DNA of 64,000 nucleotides from Rosa chinensis (Eukaryota > Streptophyta > Magnoliopsida > Rosales > Rosaceae), in contig NC_037089.1 of assembly GCF_002994745.2 (NCBI RefSeq), positions 3,202,001 to 3,266,000 on the forward strand, written 5' to 3'. The translations under genes and the position numbers were made by a program. Shown one piece after another: positions 47,009-58,998 of the stretch. How positions within the stretch are numbered: the first letter of the stretch is position 1; each line of letters starts with the position of its first letter. The notes under the pieces were generated by a model. It worked only from the letters and a program-made list of their open reading frames with translations. It had not been told where the DNA came from and searched no databases.

Positions 47009-48117
47009 ATGAGTAACCTGAACAAATTGGACTTTGTTCCATTGGGAACAACTGGCTCTGAATATCACAGTTGTTTTCGTGATATCCGCCAGCATCTCAA
47101 GGCCGATGGAATCTTGGATACGATTCTCGAGCCTAGCCAGGAAGTGCTAACTGTTGAGCAAGCTCAAGCTTTGGAAGAAAATAGAGCAGCTTTAAAGGCA
47201 AGGCGAAAACCATCATCCTAATGACTCGTCATATGGATGATTCGCTCCAGTACGAGTGTATGAATGAAGAAGACCCCAGAAGGCTGTGGGTCTCACTCGA
47301 AGATAGATTTGGCAACGTCCGTGACTCCTTGCTTCCTGACCTAGAAGTGAGATGGCATAGCCTCTGTTTCTGTGATTTCAAGTCAGTTCTTGACTACAAC
47401 TCGGAAGCACTTCGCATTAAATCTTTAATTAAATTTTGTGGTAAAGAGATCACAAATGCGATGTTGATTGAGAAGACTCTCTCTACTTTCCCTGTCTCTG
47501 CACTGATGGTTGCAAAGAACTATCGAATCGATGTTACTGCAAGACAAATCACAAGGTTTCATGAGCTCATTGGAGCTATGAATGTAGCTGAAAAGCATGA
47601 CAACATCCTTGTGAAGTACTATAATTCGAGATCCGTGGGAACAGAGCATATTCCGGAATTCAATTATAGTCGCGCCCCAAATAGAGGGCGCTAAGAGCGA
47701 AACCCTAATCTTAGGAATACATTTGGACGTTCTGGTCCATATAATGACTCTACTTGGGAAGGTAATCGCCAAAATAGGCGAACACATAACCGAATAGGTA
47801 AAAGTGGAAAGAGAGAGGGAGGCAACGCCTCTGGCCATGTTGGTGGGGCCACCAACACTAAGAGCCTTCTAAATGACGCTTTCAAAATGCCTCAATTAAT
47901 GGAGTTTGAGCAAAGAGATGTATGTTCTCGATGTGGAGTGTCTGATCATTGGGCACACATTTGTAGAGCTCGTGAAAAAATTGTCACCGCCTACAAAGCA
48001 TACTGTGAAGCAAGAGAAGTTTACTATGTGGAATAAGAAGATCAACAAGATGATCTAGAATGAAGGGTTGAAGACTACAAATCTGGCTGGAATCGATAGA
48101 TCGCCAATTCTGTTTAA
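47009..48117 (+). pseudogene. Copia B gag (broken)
   Basis: Same start as copy A (MSNLNKLDFVPLGTTGSEYH). A small deletion near 47200 breaks the frame where A reads EANKAKAIILM. The stretch 47221-47694 is open, with RRLWVSLEDRFGNVRDSLLP to a stop, then other frames reach the CCHC knuckle CSRCGVSDHWAHIC near 47930-47970. Confidence 0.8.
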
Positions 48118-48574
48118 ATCTTTATTTTTCCAAGAGATGTAATGGGAAATTGCCACTTTGCATTAGCTAGCATTTGGATTAGATTCCCCTAATGGTTAAG
48201 AGACAATGATGTACTCCGTTGGCTTATGAATACAATTTCGAGTTCCTTTCATTATGACTCAATTTTGATTCTGAGCATAATTCTTTGTGACTATGATGGC
48301 TTGGCCATTAGTATTAATTCAAGGACATGGAATAGCCCAAGTTCCCCTTGCCAAATGACACCTTAATTACTGTCACAGAAACTCTCTACACTTCTAAGGC
48401 GAATCACACTTATGAATAGCAGACGGATTCCATGCGAAAACACATGTAGAGAACGGAAATGAGTTCTTTTGCAATACCTCTAATGATTGAGAACAAAGGC
48501 ACATCTTAGAGAAGTTTATGTGTCTCTCTAGTGGACTCTATGTCACTATTTGAGCTATTAAATCCAATGAAGTT

Positions 48575-51500
48575 ATGAGAGAAGATCTCTTGGGTTCAAA
48601 CATATATTGGATTTGTAATGACAGGATAGATCATCCTAGTCATGATATGATGATCCGTCTACTAAAGACTTCACACGGACATCCATTCTTCAGAGTGAGA
48701 AGAAGCAAGAATCGAAAATTAATTCCCGAACTTAGCGTGACTGCCGCTACCGCTGCATCTGGCGCTGCCGCTGTCCTTAGCCGCTGTAGGGCAGCGAAAG
48801 TCCTTTGTGACAACGCAATAAACGGCGCCAACCATGGCCATTCCACCATGAATGTTCCTTCCCATGGCCATGCCGCCATGGATGCCATTTTCCATGGTTC
48901 CACCACCATGATGGGTGATGTAGTCACATATTTTGCTTCTAATAGCGCCACAGATGCTCATGCCTAACCAAAATCCTCATTAGTTACTTCTAAGGCACCT
49001 CACTCATTTTGCAAAGCCCGTTCCTTAGGGAAATTAGGACTGAGACCGTCCTATACAAAGGATATAAAAATACTCATTATGTTCGTACATAGAATCTGTG
49101 AAAATTCTGTGGACTGATCCAACCAACTTGCGGGCGTTTAAATATCTCATTATATTGGTTGACACGCAAACACGCTGGTCACGTGTTGTGCCATTGTCCA
49201 CTTGCAATACTGCTTATGCTACACTCATATCATACAACAACGGGCTCACTCCCCGGATCATCCTATTCCGTCAATTGGACTTGGTGATGCTAGAGAGTTT
49301 ACATCGAAGACTTTCGATGGTTACTGCATTGAGACTGATGTTGGACATCATATTCCCATGAACACACCCAAATGGTCTCGCGAAAACGACTACGATGGTA
49401 GTTCGATCATTGGTAATGCGCACCAATCTCCTTATATCCGCTTGGGGTGATGCAATATCACATGCAGCTATGCTAGTTCGTCTATGACCCACCGCCACTC
49501 AATTTACCTCTGCGTTACAGCTAGTGACTGGGTATAAGTATCGTACTTATGCATATTTGAGTGAGCCATTTATGTGCAAATTGCGCTGCCACAGCACCCT
49601 ATGATGGGTCCTTACAGACGAATGGGAAACTACGTTGGATTTGAGATTCCAACAATCGTCCGCCACTTAACGCCCTTGCTAGGCGATCTCCTTACCGCTA
49701 GATTTGCGAATGTCACTTTGATGAGACAGTTTTCCCGTCGTTAGGGGGAGATAAGAACACAGATGTTCAACAGGAATGACAGGAATTGTCATGGTCTATC
49801 CCTACTATGTCTCATCTCGATCCCTGTTAAAGTGACGAGATCACACAAATAAGCTACAAATATGTCTGCAAGGAAGGACGTCCCTACGAGAGGACGTAGC
49901 ACCACCCTACACGGAGGTAGGCATGGCGCCAACGCCAAAGAGTGTGGCACTCTGGCGTTACAGGTCATGGCCCCAGCTAGTATGCGTGGGAGGCCCGTAG
50001 GTTCGAAGGATACTTTGGCATATTCCAATCCTTTAATCATCAAGACTCAAAATCTGTCTCATGAGTATCTTCCGGGTTATGGTTATCGTTGGGGGACGCC
50101 TTAATGTCAGAACCTATTCCTGAGAATATAGAGCTCTTTGAAAATTACACTAGTGTACATGAGACATGGGATAGAAACTCCATCATAATTGATGATGTAG
50201 TTGCGCATTTTGTTGCGCATGAGTTTGTTGAGTCAGATGATATCGAACCACGCTCCGTTGATGAATGAATGCCAACGTAGAGAGATTTGGCCTAAATGGA
50301 AAGATGCGATCCATGTTAAGATGGATTCTCTAACGAAGAGGAAGGTTTTCGAACCAGTGATGACAACACCTCCTATCATAAAACATGTTGACTAAATGGG
50401 TCTTCATTAGAAAGCGTGATGAGAAAAGGAGATGGCAATCTCCCCTTATGGCATAAGGCTTCTCACAAAACGCCCTGGAATTGACAACGATAAAACATAT
50501 TCTCTCGTAATGGATGTCATTGCACTCCACTACCCTGTCAGTTTGGTAGTTTCCTAATAACTGATTATGCAGCTTACAAATGTGGTCACTATGTATCTCT
50601 ATGGGGATCTAGATACGGAATATACATGAAGGTTCATGGTGAACTTCATTTACCCAAGTCAAGTGGCTCTAGACCACTTGACGCGTTTTACAAAGAGGTT
50701 AAAATGCTCGCTAAAAGTGACTACTTGATTGGGAAGAGATATGCCCACGCGTTTCCATAACAAGTTTTGGATTCTATCGCGGTTTATGTTGGACATGATC
50801 TTCATTGGAAGCCCTTCAAGAGTTAAGTGAAACCGCTGAACACTTGAAATCTAAGTTTGAGATGAAGGATTTTGGAGAACACGATTATGTCTCGGTTTGG
50901 AACTTGAGCATCGTGTTGATAGATGCTTAAGCATTTTGACAAGGTCAAGCCTTCAAGCACCCCCATGATCGTCCGTAGCCTTGATCCTGAAAAAGATCTT
51001 CTTCGTCCAAAGGATGATGGAGAAGATGTGCTAGAGACAAAGTCCCCCACATAAGTACAATAGGCGCATTATTGTACTTAGCTCAATGCACAAGACCAGA
51101 TATCTCATTTGCCATGAACTTGTTAGCTACAGTATAGCTCTGCGCCAAAGCGATGTCATTTGCTTGGTGTAAAAGATATCTTTCGATACTAGATGTACGA
51201 CTGATATGGGCATGGTTTATCCCTACAGAGAGATGATGGATTCGGACCCATCACACACCAGGAACGCCGCCAACATTGGCCTGCGTCCTCTATCCCCATC
51301 CCAAAACAACATGTTTTTTGGAAGGTTTTGCTGATGTTGGGTATCTCTCTCACACACACAAAGGTCATTCCCAAAATGGTTAAGTGTTTACCATGGGAAA
51401 AGACCATGATATCTTGGAGGTCTACATAACAGACCCTAGTCGCTATATCTTAGAACAATGCAGAGATTATTGCTCTTCACAAAGTGGTTCGTGAATGTAT

Positions 51501-51780
51501 ATGGATTGGATCCATAATTACGCATGTTCGAACAATTGTGGTTTGAAGTCTACCACAGATGAGCCTACGAGCATTTAGGATAATGCTGATTGTTTTGAAC
51601 AAATGAACCAAGGCTACATCAAAAGCGACAACACCAAGCATAATCAACAACAACAGACTCTCCTTAAGATCAAAGTGAACTAGGTTCAATCTGAGGACTG
51701 TGTGGAAGACTTATTCACTAAGTCATTGCCTAAATTCCACTTTCGAGAAACATGTTGGTAGCATCGTTTGCGGAAGTTAT
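48575..51780 (+). pseudogene. Copia B pol remnants (integrase, RT, RNase H)
   Basis: Pieces in all three frames: pre-integrase DHPSHDMMIRLLK, integrase LGDAREFTSKTFDGYC near 49290, then 49560-49760 'YVGFEIPTI'-like sequence, RT-side DSLTKRKVF near 50310 and RNase H-like remnants near 51590-51770. The density of stops and indels is high. A block at 48720-48960 is GC- and Ala/His-rich with near-repeats of 'catggccat', perhaps a local expansion. Confidence 0.65.
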
Positions 51781-52207
51781 CCGAACTCCCATATATGACC
51801 GTAGTCATTAGGGGGAGATGCAGACACCAAGGGGAGATGTCTACATGCATGGTCTCAAAATGTGAATGGTGTGTTGTGCTCTTTTTCCCCTTCGACTGAG
51901 GTTATTTTTATCCCACTGGGTTTTTGTTACTCGGTAAGCTTTTTAACGAGGCAACGAGAGAAGCACCGCATTTGAGCAACACATGGGAAAGTGTTCAAGG
52001 AAATCTCTATTCTGTGTTTGGCCCAAACTCTAGGTTACTTGACCTAGTGGTAATAGGGTTACATTAGAAGGATCTAGATTCCTATTCAATGTATGATTAC
52101 TTTCCTTGTATGATTTGGATTCTATGCATTGTAATCCTCTATATAAAAAGGCCCCTATTATCAATGAGAATACACAGCAAATTCCTCTTAATTTTAGCAC
52201 TGATACA

Positions 52208-53599
52208 GCAAATTCCTCACCAAACAAGGAAACACCCTATTGATCAAGTATAAAATTTTGAGTCAAACATTCAACTAAAACTGTACTAGTAGTTTCTCCG
52301 ATCCACAATGGCAAAACTATGAAGTTGTCATTGGATGGTCAAATAAATTAACAATTACAAAGTTTTGTACATGTGATGTTTTATATTAGATAATAAAATG
52401 ACTAATCATAACTTTTAGGAAGAAAAAAAAGAACTAAAGTGGAATTAAAGCGATATGTTTTAAAAACACTTAATGTCATTGATTTTGAAATTCTAAATTA
52501 TATAGTCTCTCACCCTATTTAATTACAATTTATTTAAGGAAAATTTAAATTTGATGGTTTCTAACTTTTATTCTTGTTTTAAATGAGAATGCAATTTATA
52601 GAAGTTCATTGTGTTTATAATTATAGAATAATATAAGGAAGATATGATTATTATTATTTTTCTTCTAATACATAGATGTTTATTTTAGTCATTTAATCTA
52701 CATATAAAATCTGATTTGAAATATAAAATAACAAGAATGTGTATTAAGTAATTTGGGGTGTGTATTTAAAATTTCTATTTAGAGAACATGTTTAACTTTT
52801 TGTCTATTTTAACAGCTGCACCAAACTCCTAAGTGGTTATCTATTATAATTTTTAGCTATCTCATTCTTAAATATAGAGAGACCGAGATGATGCTCTCTA
52901 TAATTTAAAACATTCATTTTGAGTTATTTTATGTAATATTGTAATTTATAAATACATTTAAGCTATTTAATCTTCATTTAAAAAATAATATAAATTTAAA
53001 ATGAGCTAAAATAAATAGCACTGATACAGATATATTTCTAAGGGCAAAGTGGCTAGCTAAAATGACTTTTTAGCTATTTTAGCTAAAATTTGACTCAGAA
53101 AGATTGTGGTTTTCCTAAAGGATGGCTGAAAATAAGTTCAATTTGTTAGTTAATAAAATTTGGCAAAGTGAGTTTTTTTGGTTGCACCGCCCCCTATATC
53201 TAATTGCATAGTCCAATATGAACCGGTGGATTCATTTTCAGAAAGGAATATGAAAATCCTTCGTTAAAACAGCTCTAAAAAAGTTAGGAAATTAAGATGT
53301 TCTAGCTTATGAGGCTCTTGCAATCAAAGCTGTCTTTATGCTGTTGTTTTACATGGATTCCATAATCTTGAGATTGAAGGAGACTCAAGATTGATAGCAT
53401 ATTTTGGCATATTAGATTTATTTTGAGGGACATCCGCTTTCTTTCCAGCCAACTCCATCATGGTTGGTTCGAGCATATCAAGAGAGAAGCTAATTTCTTA
53501 ACTGAAGTCATTCTTAATACTGGCCATCACTCTGATGTTTCTGTTTGGAGGGACTCTCTCCCTCTTTCAGCTTGAAATGCTTTATTGTTTAATAAGTTA
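52208..53599. other. AT-rich DNA with DNA-element and LINE relics
   Basis: 52705-52790 is the diverged inverted partner of the left DNA-element end at 45660-45770. 53040-53110 contains a MITE-like end (agctaaaatgactttttagc). About 53320-53600, plus strand, preserves RNase H-like pieces of another LINE (NLEIEGDSRLIAY, FEHIKREANFLTE) ending at the Pack-MULE. No gene. Confidence 0.5.
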
Positions 53600-53608
53600 G
53601 AGACTGAC

Positions 53609-54461
53609 GGCAGCAAATCCTCTGTCCCTAATTTCCTGTCTCCATCCCTGTGACCCATTCAATTTATGACACCTGTCAATTCTAATTCACAGAACTTAAC
53701 TCCGTCTCACCATGGTGGGGATTTGCTGTGCGATATCGGTGGCTTCGTTTGGGTATTTGCATCCATGGAACTCTTCCACTGTAGCAGACAAGTACCAGTT
53801 CGGCCTTTTGCTTTCTTCCTTCTCCGGCCTTCAATCTCACCAATTTGTTCGTCTTCACGCCCATGACTATTGAGATGATGAAGCAGAGGCATATAAGGTA
53901 GAGAGGGAAACCAAAATCAGAAGTCCACGATTTTGCACCAAACTCAATCCATGGCTGCCTCATCCTCTCTCTGCAACTTCCTCTCCTTCCTCACACCCTC
54001 AAAGCCCCCATCACAAGCCAAACCCCCACCACCCCATCTCCATCTCTCCCAAACCCAGAAGCCCAGAGACGCCTTCGTCCCTCTAGTCGCCCAACCTGGT
54101 CCTTATTTCTCTTCTTCCTCTTCGGAATTGGAGTCCGTCATGAACGCCTCTCTGGCTTATGCCAACACTCTCTTCTTCAAGTCGGCTTACAATGGCCAAG
54201 TCATCGTCGACGAGGGCGAGTCCGAGGAGCGCTTGCTCAACCGGTTCCGGCGAGAGGTGATGAGAGCTGGCGTCATCCAGGAGGTTAAGCGGAGGAGGTA
54301 TTTCCAGAACACACAAGATTAGAAGAAGCTACAGTGGAAGAGTTCCATAAAAGGCAGCTGTTAACGGTGTTAAGAATAGATTTGTTAAAGTAACAAGTGT
54401 CATAAATTGAATGGGTCACAGGGATGGAGACAGGAAAATTAGGGACAGAGGATTTGCTGCC
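53609..54461. mobile_element. Pack-MULE carrying bS21c exon 1
   Basis: The element starts GGCAGCAAATCC and ends GGATTTGCTGCC. The two ends are inverted repeats over about 70 bp, including the blocks cctctgtccctaat and catccctgtgacccattcaa. gagactgac stands at 53600-53608 and again at 54462-54470, a perfect 9-bp target duplication as made by Mutator-like elements. Inside is host DNA: bS21c 5' flank and first exon. A further inverted pair (atggaactcttccactgtag) lies at 53763-53785 and about 54327-54348. There is no transposase, so it was moved in trans. Confidence 0.9.
53951..54322 (+). pseudogene. Chloroplast ribosomal protein bS21c exon 1, captured
   Basis: 123 codons from ATG to TAG. Residues 1 to about 60 are Ser/Pro-rich like a chloroplast transit peptide. 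The rest matches bS21: SAYNGQVIVDEGESEERLLN and RFRREVMRAGVIQEVKRRRY, then F-QNTQD. Plant bS21c (GHS1 type) continues with a basic tail (IRKTREAAKR-like), absent here; the frame stops where exon 1 would end. It might still be expressed as a truncated protein because the 5' flank was captured too, but the C-terminal rRNA-binding tail is lost. Confidence 0.9.
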
Positions 54462-54470
54462 GAGACTGAC

Positions 54471-54764
54471 TGTACTAGAATCTTTTCTCTGTAATTTTTT
54501 TTTAAATAAATAAATTGTATAGTCCAATATACCCTAGTTTCTTCCCTATTTATTTTAAAGCCTTTATTTTCAAGAACTTATTGTTGCTCTTTTACTGATT
54601 TAACCTTGTACCATTTTTTTTAACTATCCCCGCCCAGTATAGTGATTCCTCAATCAATTTTGACTTCGTCGGTGTTTGAAAGGCCTAGGTAGAGTTGGGT
54701 ATGTGGAAGGGCTGTAGATCTTCTACCAATTCAACAAGAATGGGGACGTGAGGATCAAGTCCTT
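54471..54764. other. Short spacer
   Basis: AT-rich, no feature recognised. Confidence 0.4.
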
Positions 54765-55860
54765 AGAGCAGATGCACCCATGTATTGATTGTGTGACTAA
54801 TTGGGCAATTGTTAGCAAATGGACAATGCACCGATGAAAAATTGCCTGACTAATTGTTGGGGCCCACGTGGGGACCAGCTGCCCAGGCAATTGGATGACC
54901 AATTCTTGCCCAACCGTTTGCCCGACTGATTGGGGCGGGCTCCACATCTTGCACAAATGTCATAGCTTGTAGACACAAATTTGGGAAATGGTTCTTTATT
55001 CACAGTCGTTGGATCTCAATCCGATGGCTGTAATTAAATACCAATGGTAATCTTTCTTTTTTTCACCTAAATATTAATTCAAAAGTTTAAAAAAAAAATC
55101 TCAAATGTATTTCAAAAAATTCTGTAAGTACTCATTCTATTTCATAATGGTCATAGAATTTTTTTTCCTAATGATAACTATATGTATATTTTTTTTATTG
55201 TGAACGATATATGTGCTTGATATAAAATTTAATTTGTTAAAAAAGATTTATTCATTAATTTTTTATAGTAATATTGTATGATTAATTTCATTATTAATTA
55301 TTCTATTAATCAAATGATAAGTTTAACATTATTGAGAATTAATAAATTATTCAAATTTGAAGTGTGAATAATGGATTGGTCAGTGACATGGTCAGTTACA
55401 TGGTCAGTGACATGGTCAGTTACGTGACATGGTCAGTGACATGGTCAGTGACATGGTCAGTGACATGGTCAGTGACATGGTCAGTGACGTGGTCAGTTAC
55501 GTGGTCAGTTACGTGGTCAGTTACATGGTCAGTTACGTGACCAGTTACAGTTACTTGGTCAGTGACATGGTCAGTTACGTGACCAGTTACATGACTACTT
55601 AATTAACATATGCATTAATTTTTTATTAAATTAACATTGTATGATTATTCTAATTGTTAATTGTTTAGTTAATTAAATTATAAGTTTAATGAATTATTCA
55701 AATTTGAAGTGTGAATAGTGGATTGGCAGGCAAATTACCTTTCATTGGTGCATCGTATAAGCTGAAGGCAATTGCCAATTTGAGATGAATAGTGGATTGG
55801 TAGTACCAATTTGGTTAGCAAATCAGCAATTGCCCTTGGTTCATGGGTGCATTTGCTCTT
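54765..55860. mobile_element. TIR element (hAT-like MITE) copy 1 with minisatellite inside
   Basis: Left end agagcagatgcacccatg and right end catgggtgcatttgctct are inverted repeats, 17 of 18 matching. Part of the interior (taatt..caaatttgaagtgtgaata) occurs twice, on either side of the minisatellite. The second copy begins immediately at 55861 in the same orientation. Confidence 0.7.
55376..55598. repeat. 12-bp minisatellite array 4
   Basis: Units gtcagtgacatg / gtcagttacgtg, about 18 copies, within TIR element copy 1. Confidence 0.95.
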
Positions 55861-56748
55861 AGAGCAGATGCACCCATGTATTGATTGGGTGACTAATTGG
55901 GCAATTGTTAGCAAATGGACAATGCACCGATGAAAAATTGCCTGACTAATTGCTGGGGCCCACGTGGGGACCAGCTGCCCAGGCAATTGGATGACCAATT
56001 CTTGCCCAACCGTTTGCCCGACTGATTGGGGCGGGCTCCACATCTTGCACAAATGTCATAGCTTGTAGACACAAATTTGGGAAATGGTTCTTTATTCACA
56101 GTCGTTGGATCTCAATCTGATGGCTGTAATTAAATACCAATGGTAATCTTTCTTTTTTTCACCTAAAAATTAATTCAAAAGTTTTAAAAAAAAATCTCAA
56201 ATGTATTTCAAAAAATTCTATAAGTACTCATTCTATTTCGTAATGGTCATAGAATTTTTTTTCCTGATGATAACTATATGTATATTTTTTTTTATTGTGA
56301 ACGATACATGTGCTTGATATAAAATTTAATTTGTTAAAAAAGATTTATTCATTAATTTTTTATAGTAATATTGTATGATTAATCTCATTATTAATTATTC
56401 AATTAATCAAATTATAAGTTTAACATTATTGAGAATTAATAAATTATTCAAATTTGAAGTGTGAATAATGGATTGGTCAGTGACATGGTCAGTTACATGG
56501 TCAGTGACATGGTCAGTTACATGGTCAGTTACGTGACATGGTCAGTTACGTGACCAGTTACAGTTACTTGGTCAGTGACATGGTCAATGACATGGTCAGT
56601 TACATGGTCAGTTACATGGTCAGTTACGTGACATGGTCAGTGACATGGTCAGTTACATGGTCAGTTACGTGACATGGTCAGTTACGTGACCAGTTACAGT
56701 TACTTGGTCAGTGACATGGTCAGTGACATGGTCAGTTACATTTCTAGG
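55861..56748. mobile_element. TIR element copy 2, truncated after the minisatellite
   Basis: Tandem copy of 54765 onward, about 97 percent alike through to 'tgaataatggattgg'. It then carries a longer minisatellite and lacks the right half and right TIR; unrelated DNA follows at 56749. Confidence 0.75.
56473..56748. repeat. 12-bp minisatellite array 5
   Basis: About 23 units in TIR element copy 2, with a different order of unit variants from array 4 although the flanks on the left are nearly identical. Confidence 0.95.
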
Positions 56749-57248
56749 CAATTGCCAGGAACTGTACTTCTAGGCTGGTTTTCATTTCTCAAATATTTTT
56801 TCTTTGTACCCGTATCATTTTACCGAGTTATTTATACTGGGTTAGACTGGATCTTGAGGACCCAATATTTGTTATGTGCTTGCAGAATCTTGTTGTTAAT
56901 TTTTGGCACATATCCGCACACATGCATGATGCATCTCCGGTCCTTAAATACCAATGCTCCTCAAGCACTCCTAAACAGTACTGTGAGGAACTGCAAGGTC
57001 TATTACTACTACAAAAGATCAAAGTAATTACCATTCTAGTTAATTGCAAGGTCTCGTTTTCATTGCAGTGCGGGGCATAGGATAAATATTTCACAACAAA
57101 TTCAATGAATGATGGATCGGATGATAATCACCAAGCTGGAATAACCAAGCAGAAGAAGGAAATCTAGATAGATAGTTGGATTACAAATTAAAGGATCATA
57201 CGTACAGAATAGCACAGAAGATGAACATAAAACAATTGAGTACAATTA
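56749..57248. other. Gene-fragment-like joint and kelch B 3' flank
   Basis: 56749-56998 has an exon-like frame after a possible acceptor (gtgcttgcag), NLVVNFWHISAHMHDASPVL then KYQCSSS, which I cannot identify. At about 56998 it joins sequence shared with unit A (tctattactactacaaaag, 8128 onward), the 3' flank of the kelch gene. Confidence 0.4.
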
Positions 57249-58460
57249 TTAGAGCACAAAGCAACCAAGTTGGCTAGGCGGTAGGGAACAGGATGGACCG
57301 GTATAGTATTCGAAAATGCGAGGAGGCTGGAATCGGACAGTAAAACAATTCTCCTTGTCATCGTTCACCTTGGAGATATCAAACTCAAATTGAAATGGTA
57401 TAGCAGCACTTTGTATGGTATGAATCGCAGGCTCGTACCTTACATCCTCTTCATACGTGTTTTTGAAAGGGGTGGCGACAATGCAAACATTGTTTCCACC
57501 TAGATGGAAGAAATGATGGTCCCATGCTTCACGAGGGAGCTCTGGCCGCTTCAGCACATGGATTTCACTGATATTTTCTTGGTTTTCATCCAAGGACATG
57601 AGATAAACTACTAGCCTAGTCCCGGGCCAGACACAGGTAGCGGTAAACATTAATTTCTTGTTATGGTGTTCCGGCTGCGGCAGGTCCAGCACTAGAGCTT
57701 TGTCCTGAAATGGAAAAGGGCCGCCTTGGCACATACTGGGGACTCTGTTCCATTCCTCTTTCTTTGGTTCGGCGGCACCAAGGTCAAAGCAGTGTATCGA
57801 GTGCCCTTCACTGGACGCAAACAACTTGGTGCCCGCAATAGCATAAGAGAACCAGCGAGCACCTGTAGGGAAGTTTGGCAGGGGCGACCAAGTCCCCTGT
57901 TTGGGGTCAAATACCTCGAAACTTCCAGGAATGTGGGGACCACTGGACAGAGTGTAAAGTTTTCCGGCCACCTCAGCCATTAACGGCTGACATTTACCTT
58001 TGTGTAAAGTCTCCTCCATCTTGACTATGCCGTGTTTGGGGTCCTTGGTATCAAAGGCATAAACGTCTGTGCTGTAATCGCTGCTTAATGCACCTAACGG
58101 TCCGAAGTCGCGTTTCAAGTCGCCGGCAAAAACAAACTTGGAGCCCAAAACACCGCAACCAGCTTTACCTCGGAGATGTACGATGGGCCTATTCGCCACT
58201 TGCCGTAGTCCTAGTTTCACCGACGGCGATGATGTCAGCAAATCGCTAAGATTGATGGCGCGAACAACATAAGCACCCCAAAAGCGGTTGGCGACTTGTA
58301 CAGTTTTATAACCTTCATAGATACAAATATATAGAGTCTTATTAACTAAGTCGTCTTCCTCCAGCAACTTCAAGCTGCTTGTGTGCATATGGCGGTGCCG
58401 CCTTTCTTCTTCTTCATCTTCTTCACCGTAGCTTCCCGGGTTTAACGGTTTTTCGGTCAT
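57249..58460 (-). CDS. Kelch-like beta-propeller protein, copy B
   Basis: Single exon, 403 codons, ATG at 58460, with TATA (CTTTATAAAAGG) at 58511-58522. It differs from copy A by only about ten residues, all substitutions, and is open throughout. The domain picture is the same: kelch-type blades at residues about 110-260, a VLDLP/QPEH middle segment, a conserved IPFQFEFDISKV strand and the C-terminal GCFVL. The position of the start agrees with copy A if A is also begun at its second ATG. Its 5' flank leads to the LINE insertion at 58999. Confidence 0.85.
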   Translation of the reverse strand: MTEKPLNPGSYGEEDEEEERRHRHMHTSSLKLLEEDDLVNKTLYICIYEGYKTVQVANRFWGAYVVRAINLSDLLTSSPSVKLGLRQVANRPIVHLRGKAGCGVLGSKFVFAGDLKRDFGPLGALSSDYSTDVYAFDTKDPKHGIVKMEETLHKGKCQPLMAEVAGKLYTLSSGPHIPGSFEVFDPKQGTWSPLPNFPTGARWFSYAIAGTKLFASSEGHSIHCFDLGAAEPKKEEWNRVPSMCQGGPFPFQDKALVLDLPQPEHHNKKLMFTATCVWPGTRLVVYLMSLDENQENISEIHVLKRPELPREAWDHHFFHLGGNNVCIVATPFKNTYEEDVRYEPAIHTIQSAAIPFQFEFDISKVNDDKENCFTVRFQPPRIFEYYTGPSCSLPPSQLGCFVL

Positions 58461-58510
58461 GGTGTTTTTCCTCCCAAAGAAGGATGATAATACGGTTCGG
58501 GGTCTTCGGG

Positions 58511-58522
58511 CCTTTTATAAAG
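58511..58522 (-). promoter_or_regulatory. TATA box of kelch copy B
   Basis: Minus-strand CTTTATAAAAGG, 50-60 bp before the ATG; same site as in copy A with TATAAAA for TATATAA. Confidence 0.55.
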
Positions 58523-58998
58523 ATGTTATTCCTTATCACAGATGGATTTACATCCTAATAACAATCGGATTCGAATGAGAGTACTCCTAATTATTATTGG
58601 ATTGGGAAGAGTACGTAGTTTGTGTATATTGTATAATTATTTTAAATTGTTAGATTTCATTATCTTTTTCTTTTTTTGTTAGATTTCATTATCTTTTAGA
58701 GGAGATGCTTTAGAATCCTCTAATATATGGGTTTCTAGCTTAGGGTGAGAAGGGTGATTTTCAGAAGATTCTTAATTAGTCTTTAAGTCTTAACTCGCTA
58801 TAAACCTTAATGGAATGAAATAAAATTGACACCTCAATTTTCAAAAAATCCTTATTTATTCTTAGTTTTCAAAATTTAGTGTAATTCCCAATAAAAAAAG
58901 TGTAATTTTATCTTAATTAGTCTTAATTATTTTTGAACTTTAATGGAATGAAATAATATTTTACCCTATTAATACATTACATATGTCCAATTAATACA

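Larger units (their letters stand above)
45957..52207 (+). mobile_element. Ty1/copia element B, both LTRs, decayed coding
   Basis: 5' LTR 45957-46172 and 3' LTR 51992-52207 are each 216 bp, beginning TGTTCAAGG, with a few differences plus a divergent last 10 bp. Between them: primer-binding-type cgttatcagcacgag, GC-rich leader (46230-46630), gag, integrase remnants, RT and RNase H remnants and a purine tract (about 51810-51830). Frameshifts everywhere in pol. No 5-bp target duplication is seen; the right end may have been altered by a local duplication of acagcaaattcctc. Confidence 0.85.
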
